This document shows positions 56,346 through 64,000 of a DNA stretch of 64,000 nt, in pieces (positions within the stretch are counted from its first letter, which is position 1; each line of letters opens with the position of its first letter). The notes below the pieces were generated by a model that was given only the letters and a program-made list of their open reading frames with translations, made no database searches and had not been told where the DNA came from. The stretch is from positions 21,660,055 to 21,724,054 of the forward strand of contig NC_089594.1 in the NCBI RefSeq assembly GCF_019320115.1. The letters run 5' to 3'. This stretch comes from Miscanthus floridulus. Its lineage: Eukaryota; Streptophyta; Magnoliopsida; Poales; Poaceae. Made by a program: the position numbers and the translations under genes.

Positions 56346-57563
56346 TGCACTAGACAATAGCATGCCTAGCTATGTTAGGCATTAGCACCAATGTACCATT
56401 GAAGCTTTCATATGAGTACAAGCATATCATGTGATGTATTAGCTCGTCCATGGTTCTGATATTATGCATGTTGTCAAAACTCACTCGTATACAGGACATA
56501 CACTTTCCACTTCTACTTATTTGGTAAATCGCTAACCAAGACCAAGTACCATTTAATACATATATTCAGCTACAGGTTTGCACCTCGGATCCAACCTCTT
56601 GCGAACTCGGGAGCTCTGAAGTTTTAACACAAGTGAAACAACAAATGCTGATGTGGGCCGAAAATTAAAAGAACCTTTTTGACAAAAAAAAATGTTCATG
56701 TCAATAACAGTTGGGATATAGCTGAATTTTTTTAATGAATAATCTTCTCATTAAATGATTCAATGAATGAGAATACAGTTACATATCTGACAGGTCAATA
56801 TACTATGACTTAGCCTATGGCAAAATTGATGGTGATACAAGAATTATTCGTTACAAAAAATTCTCGGAATGTTCTTACCAAGAGAAATCCTATATATAAT
56901 TGAAGAAAGCTCAGTCGCAAAGGTCCACGGCCATTTACTATTTCAGATAGTTGGGTAAGGAATTGAGGGCCAACAAGTTTCCAGTATACCTTATCAAAAG
57001 GAAATAACAAAGGAGACAGAATTGTATCAAGAGAGGTTTTTAGAAACGGAGCAGATGCCTACCACCCAGTTTTCACTAGAAAACGTATCTCCATAGCTAT
57101 GATGCCAAGGAAAGAATTCTGACAAGGTTTAAGCAGCAAGGGGAAGACCTGTTTGTGATCAACTATTCATTTGGGAAGCACCCAGCTGATTAACTAAGAG
57201 AACATGGTCCCAAAGTCTTGCTTTTCTTCTTTTGGATGGAATTGCCCCCAAACTCCATCTATCATCTCTGAGCAGCAAGAGGAAGGCCTCTTTTTGCTTA
57301 ACTATTCATTTAGAAAGCACCCAGCAGCTTAACTCAGAGAATGTTGTTTCAAACTCTTTTTTTCTTTCCATTTTGAAATGAATGGCCCACGAACTCCATC
57401 TATCACCTCTGGCCTGAAAACAAAAACGGAAATTGGTTGGAGACATGAGCAAAGCTAGGTAACAAGCCACTGATGAAGAGAAATATGCATATAGGAGAAA
57501 GCTCTTACAGGGAGACAACAGCGAAGCAAGGACAAGAGGACAAGCTTTCAGAGATCGATCAAT
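56346..57563. other. 3' flank of the PPR gene, no other gene seen
   Basis: AT-rich. The segments around 57120-57190 and 57270-57330 share phrases such as 'aactattcatttggaaagca' and 'agcagcaaggggaagacc', an old duplication about 150 bases apart. Probably includes the PPR 3' UTR. Confidence 0.45.
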
Positions 57564-59717
57564 CTATTCACCCAAAACGACATTCTCCAAGTACTCAATT
57601 GCATGGTGCATGTGACCTTCATCAAATCCGTTGAACAAGGCCTTATGTGTTAAATAATCTGGATGAATACTGTTCTGATGCATTTCAAAATAGAATCTCA
57701 TCGCATCTTCCCAGTTGCCCTCTTTACAGTTCCCATCTATCAACAAAGTATATGTGTATTTGTTTGGCACCAATCCCCTTTCTAGCATCTCATGAAAATG
57801 ACGATAAGCCAGTTGAGTTCTGCCCGTCCTGCATAATGCATGTATGAGGACATTATATGTTATCTCATTAGGTTCAACTCCTTCCACCAGCATCTTTCGA
57901 AACCAACCATACGCTGAATAAAGGTTTCCTCTTCTACAATATGCATGAATAAAAACAGTGTAGGTCACAGCTGAGGGTGCCAAACCATCTGAGATCATGT
58001 CCTTAAAAAATTTTCTTGCTTCTCTTAGGAGTCCCCTTTCACAGTGCGCATGAATCAAGCAGGTGTATGTGATACAATCAGGCTGTAAACCATTACTGAC
58101 CATCTTCATCTGCAGCTCTTTGGCATCTTTCAGGTTACCAGTCTTGCACAGTCCATCAATAAGGATATTGTATGTCACTGTATCAGAAGATATGCCTTCC
58201 AACATCATCACCTCTCTCAACTGGAAAGCTTTGGAAATAGCCCCTAGGGTTAGCTCTGCACAAATCCTTGTATTATAGGCAAAGCAATCTGGCTGCAAAC
58301 CTTTGCTCAGCATCTCATCAAAGAATTCCCTTGCCATAGCAAGGCTACGCGCATTATGCGAGCCCTTCATGAGAATTGTATATGTACAAACATCAGGCAA
58401 ACAACCCTGTTCTACCATTTCCTCTTTCAATCTCCTGGCTTCCTCTAAATCACCTAATCTACAATAACCATCGATAAGAATGTTATATGTCAAAACTGTT
58501 GGTGCTAACCCTGCACGCCTCAAATCGCGATACAACAAAAGAGCCTCTTTCAAGCTACCTGCCTTGAAATACCCATTTAGCAAAGAATTGTAGGTGATCA
58601 CATCTGGTAGCAAGCCCATCGCCCTCATTTCCACAAACTTTGCCTGTGTAGCCTCTATCTGCCCACTTTGAAGCAGCCCATGGATCATTGCATTGTACGT
58701 CACTACTGTAGGCATAATGCCCTCATTCTCCATCTCCAGCTGCAAATCATCAACCTTTTTGACAAAGCCCCTTGCAAGCAACCCAGTGATAAGTGGATTA
58801 TAAGTGAAGGATGAAGCCTTCTTGGACAGACGCATTCGCTCAACCAGCTCCGCTGCCTCCTCAAGGTCACCTTTCCTAGCCAACCCAGTAATCACCACAT
58901 TGTACGTGACATCGTTCGGCAAGCAACCACTCCCCCGGGTCTCCATCTCCTTCAGTAGCATGTCAACCTTGTCCTTCCTTCCCTCCTTCAAGAAAGAATC
59001 CAGCAAAGTATTGTATGTGACAATACTCGGCTCAATCCCGAGCTGGAGCATCTCCGCATGCACAGCACAAATGTCGTCCCACCTGGCTGCATCACGCAAT
59101 ACACGGAGCACACGGTTGCAGTCTTTAACGTCAGGGGCCACGCCGTGGCTTGCCATCTCGCGGAAGGCGGACAGGCACAGCGTCGAACAGGTGTCGGGCG
59201 TGGCGTCGCGGGCTTTGCATTCCTTTGAGTACTTGGTGGACAAGCGTAAGAGGAGGCTCAATAGTGACCGTGGGGCGGTAGAGAGGGGAGCCGATAGGAG
59301 GAGGGACACGAGGGGGAGGAGGAGGCCGAGGTGCAGGGCGCGGAGGGAGACAGGGTAGGCAGCCCGGATGTGGTTGGCTCGGGCGAGCGGGACGAGGACG
59401 GCGGCGAACGCGGAGGCGGAGCGGGGGAAGCCACACGGGGTGGTCTCCGCCCACCGGAACAACTGGCGCGCGAGGCCCGGGAGGCCGCGGAGCGCGGAGT
59501 GGACGTCGCCCGTGGCGAGCACCTGGCGGAGAGGCTCCGGCGGTGGGGGGTCAGAGGCGAGGAGCGCGGCGAACGGATTCTCCTCGTGCAGGGGCGGAGG
59601 CGGCGGAACCAGCGCCGGCAGGGAGGAGGAGGAGAAGCGGATGCTGGAAACAGCTGCTACGGCGGCGGCGGCGGCTACAGGAGCTTGTGAGTTGCAGTGT
59701 GGGATGTTGAATAGCAT
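57564..59717 (-). CDS. P-class pentatricopeptide repeat protein, organellar (At1g22960-like), intronless
   Basis: One uninterrupted frame of 717 residues. Residues 1-50 are Ser/Ala/Pro-rich with few acidic residues, as in an organelle transit peptide. From about residue 180 to the end I count about 15 tandem PPR motifs of 35 residues, each starting like TYNILIDGYCRLGDLEEA and ending near G-PD. There is no E, DYW or SMR domain, so it is a P-type PPR that binds organellar RNA. Length and repeat layout match the mitochondrial At1g22960 group, but orthology is a judgement from memory. Codon use shifts from GC-rich at the 5' end to neutral at the 3' end, the usual grass gradient. The start was chosen because the transit-like sequence follows it directly. 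Confidence 0.93.
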   Translation of the reverse strand: MLFNIPHCNSQAPVAAAAAVAAVSSIRFSSSSLPALVPPPPPLHEENPFAALLASDPPPPEPLRQVLATGDVHSALRGLPGLARQLFRWAETTPCGFPRSASAFAAVLVPLARANHIRAAYPVSLRALHLGLLLPLVSLLLSAPLSTAPRSLLSLLLRLSTKYSKECKARDATPDTCSTLCLSAFREMASHGVAPDVKDCNRVLRVLRDAARWDDICAVHAEMLQLGIEPSIVTYNTLLDSFLKEGRKDKVDMLLKEMETRGSGCLPNDVTYNVVITGLARKGDLEEAAELVERMRLSKKASSFTYNPLITGLLARGFVKKVDDLQLEMENEGIMPTVVTYNAMIHGLLQSGQIEATQAKFVEMRAMGLLPDVITYNSLLNGYFKAGSLKEALLLYRDLRRAGLAPTVLTYNILIDGYCRLGDLEEARRLKEEMVEQGCLPDVCTYTILMKGSHNARSLAMAREFFDEMLSKGLQPDCFAYNTRICAELTLGAISKAFQLREVMMLEGISSDTVTYNILIDGLCKTGNLKDAKELQMKMVSNGLQPDCITYTCLIHAHCERGLLREARKFFKDMISDGLAPSAVTYTVFIHAYCRRGNLYSAYGWFRKMLVEGVEPNEITYNVLIHALCRTGRTQLAYRHFHEMLERGLVPNKYTYTLLIDGNCKEGNWEDAMRFYFEMHQNSIHPDYLTHKALFNGFDEGHMHHAIEYLENVVLGE

Positions 59718-60992
59718 GGATTATGATTCTGGTACCGCCCGGCGACGCCTCGCCATGAATGATGGCGCGGCGGCGGCGAGAAGGAACCTGTGGCAATGGC
59801 TGCGGCGCATCCAATCCACTAGATTCCGGCGCCCGTATGGGGTCGAGGGCGCGCGCCCCAGGCTGCGGCCCCCGACCTTGAGTGGAGGGCGGGCAGAGGG
59901 GGGCCTTGACTGAGATGCCCGGGAAGCGGCGGCTGAGCTGGCTTTGACGGCGGTGATGCCTAGGCGGCGGCGGCGGCGGCGGCTGGTGAGACAGAAAGGC
60001 GCCGCGGGTTGGGGAGGAAGAGGGATCGGAGGAAACCAAGGCCACGTCCACGTTTACCAGAGCAGCGCTGGCGCTGCCGCCGGAGGTGCACACGCCATCT
60101 GCACCGTTCATTTGCATCAAGATTTGTGCAAGAATCTTGTCTTAGATTCAGTGCTTCACACATACTGAATCCTGACCAAAATCCGGCCAGGAAAACGCTG
60201 CAAAATCAAATTCATCCGACCAGGAGTATGAACGCTACAAAATCAAATTCAAATGCGAGGTTTTGACAAGAATCTTAGGGTTCGAACCTGGTGACATGCA
60301 AATACAAACATACAATGAACCTGGATGTGAAGAAACCACAAAAAAACTTCCGAGTAAAAAATAGAGGTTTCAAATCCACGATGAACTCAATGCATTTTGC
60401 ATTTTCAGTTACTATATACTCAAGTTGGACCCTTTCTATCGATATAACAGAGCACATTTCTGACATGCCGCTCAACCCTGACCTGGGATATGCACAGATT
60501 GATATCTGAAGAACCCAAACTTCACGCTCATCTCAATTTTGCCATTAGTGCAAAAGGTTCAGTAGTATAAATGCAGCTATTTTAATTGACGATAACAAGT
60601 AGGAAGCAGGACCAAGGTGGTCGGTGATTTTGTAATGCTCTTTTATTTATTTCATCAGAGAACACCACAGTCCACAGCTGAGTTTTACATGCAAATGGAT
60701 TGTACCAACTTACAGACAACATCAATCATGCGAGGACCTTCCAATGTGATCCCTTATAACAGGAATCAAATGGGATAACGATGATTGAAACCTAATTCTG
60801 TTGCTCCCAGCTGTATATGACTACAAAATGGTTTAGTGAGCCAAATTTCAATGCCACCTATGTCCATATATATGGATGCTACAATGGTAACTCCATTTGC
60901 TACAGTACAAGGGCTCATAGAGAAGGAACTCAAGCCAAAGTTTGAAGTTTCTGACTTTAATGTACTACTAGGAAGGTTCGACAACACAACAA
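59718..60992. other. PPR leader/promoter and ACT-gene 3' region
   Basis: 59718-60110 is CpG-rich with a CGG run (59957-59982), the likely leader and core promoter of the PPR gene; overlapping open frames here are compositional. 60,600-60,992 is AT-rich and probably holds the 3' UTR of the ACT-domain gene. No separate gene is seen between. Confidence 0.5.
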
Positions 60993-63900
60993 TCAATAAC
61001 TGTCTTCATCTGTCTCAGGCCTTCGGAGGTAATAACGCAGACAATTGATCAGTGCCTATACAAAAGCAAAATAAAGTGTGCAAAGTGAACACAATGAAGA
61101 CAGAAAAAAATCACATTAAGTAGAAATGATTATGATGTTGCTGAAATGACCAAGGAAGTAGACCTGAGATAAGGAGCTGTTTAGTTTTGCACCTCTGTAA
61201 CTCACATGGAACTTGTCCTTCGCAACCAAACCCTGTATAAAATGCCAAAATATCATCTAACAGGCTTTAATGGTCTTAGCTGAAAAAAACAATGAAGTGA
61301 AATGCAGCATACTTCAGTATCAATCTCAGCTGATTCCACATCAATATTTGTGTCCGCAATGATCTTGATTATCTCAAGAAGTAGGCCAGGCCGATCGGCT
61401 GTCTCTATGTAAAGCATGCTGCGAATTTCAACAGAAATCAATGAGGAAGCAAGTGATGCAGCATTGTATGAACAAAAAAGAGATAACACATCGACTCATC
61501 GAGTTCAGATTCTACTTATGTTGGAAGTGATTCCTGGGGAAGGACAAATATGCATTTCTAACATGTTGGGATGCATCAAATTTGAAAGGATCAAAGGATA
61601 CAACTAATAGATAGGCACAAAAAAATGATTTGAAGCTGATTATTATGTGAAAAGCAAAATATAGGGCTAAAAGAATCCTGAAACAGTTAATGATACATAT
61701 GAGGAAAAACAACTTTGATGGCTTCACGTGGTATTGTGTTGCCCATGCCTACATGTTCTCAGCCTGTCTGTGATACTAAAAAACTTTCTGCTGTAACCAG
61801 ATCCAGTTTACTAATTATTTGGTTTGTGTGAGAAGTAATGCATAGCTCTTTCCAAAGTCTTTCTACAGGAACTGATACTACATAACGCAGACAGCACGGC
61901 TCAAACCTAAGAGGTTCTGCCTGATGTCTTGCTGTACAGGTGTACACGAATAGCTAATTCATTCTGTAGTACAAAATATTTGAGAAATATACCACTTGGT
62001 GTTAGTACTTATTTTCAAATCGTATAGGACTTCTGCTAGGATAAAACAATACACATGGGCATGAAACAATAAGATTGACATATATAACATGACACGTCAC
62101 GGGCGTACCCAGTGTAGAAAGCTCCCGCTCTGTGCGGGGTCTAGGGAAGGGTGTCAGTGGCAAGCCTTACCCTCGCCTGTGCAATGCGAGGAGACTGCGA
62201 CTCGAACCCAGGACCTTACAGTCACAGGCGGTAAGACTCTACCGCTTGCACCAGGCCCGCCCTTCATAACATGACACGTCACGAAACATGCAAAATAACA
62301 GTTAATCTAGAAGTGGCCGTACGTGCTTGGATCATGCTAAATAAAGGAGCTAGCAGAATCAAACCTTCTTTTGGGTCCATCATCTTCAACAACTATACGT
62401 GTTGCAATATCGACAACAACCTGCCAGTTCAAAGATCAAAGAATGCAAGTTCAGGCTTCAATGTATTATCGAAGATCGAAGCACGAACCAATAGCATAAC
62501 AGAGTAAATTTGAAGCCTTCCATTTCCTAAAATTGAGATAATTCACAGATTGTAGTCAAAAAGATGTCTAAACCCAGATAACATGATGCAGCACAGCATC
62601 TGAAATTACAGAATGGGAATGCATTATACTTGCCTTCTTCTCAGGAGGCTTTATCCCAAAAAATTCACCCATCGCTAACTTCTCACTTGATTCCTATACA
62701 AGGATTACATGACTACTATGTTAGTTACATTCAATGAAATAGTAAAAAATAGGTACAGCAATAACGATGCAGAGTAACAACTAAAACACACAAGAATCTA
62801 AAACATACAGGATGATACTGGAGAAGGTTGTTGATGATGGTTAGCCGAATCCTTTCTAACATGTCAGGATCCTCAACCTTGCGTCCACTAGATACATACA
62901 AAAGGGAGGAGAAAATATTACTGTAAGAACTAATCCAAATAAAAATTCTGTAGTGCTAAAGTAACGCTATAGCATTTAAACAGAATCTTGGTACAAAAGT
63001 CCTTAGGGTGCCACCCTTTTTTCATCTAAGATTGAACAAGGGATTTCAAGAAGGAATGCCAATACTCTGAATGATTGATATGTGACAAAGCATATGTGCG
63101 AGGATTATATGATTACTATCAAATATCTCAAGAAAACACTAGGCTAGATGAAAAATAGTGGAACAGTATAAGAAATCTATGTGTGTACAGGTACAGAGTA
63201 TAGTTGAGAAACCTTATCACATGAAAGCTGAACAAAGGTAGCATAAATGTGCCGATGCTATGCGCTTAGGCATTAAAAGTGAATGTAAATGCATATGTGC
63301 AGGAATAGCAAATGCTTTCTTTTGTTTTCCACGTAGACACACACAACTAGATGCTGCACACGAATATAAAACAGGAAGGGGCAAGCACCCACGATCGCAT
63401 GATGTGGAACTTTGTTTGTGTGACAGCTGAGTCAGTTGTCACACTTCCTTTTGTGACATCAAGGCCAAGGTCCTTGAGTGCTTTCATCTGCAAACAGCGA
63501 ATACCAGGCAAAATAATTGGCAGATACAGCAAAAATGTAAACATCACAAGTTTGAGCAGCAACAATGTAAAGACAAATCTATACCGTATCAAGTAGTGCC
63601 CCCAAACGATCTCCAAAACTTAGCTGCACAATGGTTGCATCACGGTCTGAATCTTGATCTATCTGGACAACTGGGACTGGGACTGCCTCATCAGATGTCT
63701 GGGATGAGAATTTTCCCAAGAATACACATTAAAGCAATCATCGGCAAATTGAATAAATACAAAAGTAGCGTCTACCACTGATTAATAGCAGCATGTACAA
63801 GAAATAAAGCACGAGGAATAAATGGAGTTCCTCAAGCAGTAAGCCAACATTTATTAAAAGAGTATATCAGAACATATATGTGCTGATGACAGCCAAATAG

Positions 63901-64000
63901 AGAAGTAAACAGATCTTATAATCGAGAGTTCGAGACTACAAGGGCACACTACATTGTCATGAAACTGTGGATGCAAAAGGAGAAAAAGGAAAGGAAACAG
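60993..64000 (-). CDS. ACT-domain repeat protein, ACR11/ACR12-like, 5' end outside window
   Basis: Eight exons are visible: 63698-63585, 63487-63393, 62887-62809, 62693-62634, 62420-62365, 61418-61313, 61232-61164 and 61055-60993 (stop TGA). They join in frame to 213 residues. The first ACT domain has [18 protein letters not shown] and [16 protein letters not shown]; a linker [25 protein letters not shown] follows; the second ACT domain has [21 protein letters not shown], then [22 protein letters not shown] and the end [10 protein letters not shown]. This matches plastid ACR11/ACR12 proteins; ACR11 in Arabidopsis is linked to glutamine synthetase 2 and Fd-GOGAT activity. The transit peptide and first exon(s) lie beyond 64,000. 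Intron 4 uses a GC donor (AAG|GCAAGT at 62633), the consensus form of a GC-AG intron. The intron before 61418 carries a SINE. Confidence 0.92.
62101..62265 (-). mobile_element. tRNA-derived SINE (Au-SINE-like), copy 3, in ACT-gene intron
   Basis: The minus strand starts with the A-box phrase GGCCTGGTGCAAGCGGTAGA and has B box GGGTTCGAGTC. A perfect 17-bp duplication, ataacatgacacgtcac, flanks it (62084-62100 and 62266-62282). It is close to copy 2 (40437-40600) and in the sense orientation of its host gene. Confidence 0.93.

Noticed and set aside
58804..59358. Plus-strand frames antisense to the PPR gene
   Set aside because: Shadow frames of a strongly coding, repeat-structured minus-strand gene.

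Overview
The window is nuclear DNA of a grass, most likely a panicoid of the sorghum/sugarcane/Miscanthus/maize group. Evidence for a plant: GT-AG (and some GC-AG) introns, CpG-rich first exons, a TFL1/CEN-class PEBP gene, a long P-class PPR gene and an ACT-repeat (ACR11/12-type) gene. Evidence for a grass: CACTA ends built from TTTGCCGAGTG repeats, Au-like tRNA-derived SINEs, 'CCTGTTCGCTTGG' hAT-type MITEs, and Copia and Gypsy LTRs of familiar grass types. The species was judged from family style, not from a search.

Layout. 1-31 kb is almost entirely transposable elements. 1-2,773 is the 3' end of a SIRE/Maximus-type Copia element with a complete 3' LTR. 2.8-11.4 kb is AT-rich and holds a large foldback (inverted-repeat) element with internal tandem units and a related copy beside it. 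11,507-27,385 is one L1 LINE, apparently full length (about 7.5 kb net). It is split twice: by a 4,077-bp CACTA element (12,395-16,471; TSD AAT) and by a 4,249-bp solo LTR (19,002-23,250; TSD TTTGG). A second solo LTR (29,233-30,594; TSD TAGCC) and a 5'-truncated LINE end (30,633-30,852) follow.

31-41 kb is a gene island: a four-exon TFL1-like gene on the minus strand (31,496-32,327), then SINE, MITE and LINE relics, then an alpha/beta-hydrolase gene on the plus strand (39,297-40,995). That gene carries an 8-bp insertion in exon 1 with the form of a hAT excision footprint. 41,236-51,107 is a large-LTR Gypsy-type element on the minus strand with only gag and protease inside, i.e. a non-autonomous TR-GAG-like element, with TSD GTCAA and an initiator-Met tRNA primer site.

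51-64 kb: an F-box/DUF295 pseudogene (minus), a LINE nested in an older opposite-strand LINE, an RTE LINE fragment, an intronless PPR gene (minus, 57,564-59,717) and the last eight exons of an ACR11/12-like ACT-domain gene (minus, 60,993 to beyond the window).

The genes do not form a pathway; they are single genes separated by repeats. Two results stand out: the ordered nesting, in which each step can be read from target-site duplications, and a strong bias of premature stops toward TAG at sites where CAG is expected. That bias fits cytosine deamination in CHG-methylated heterochromatin. I saw no wholly new system. The least familiar structure is the 7-11.4 kb foldback family.
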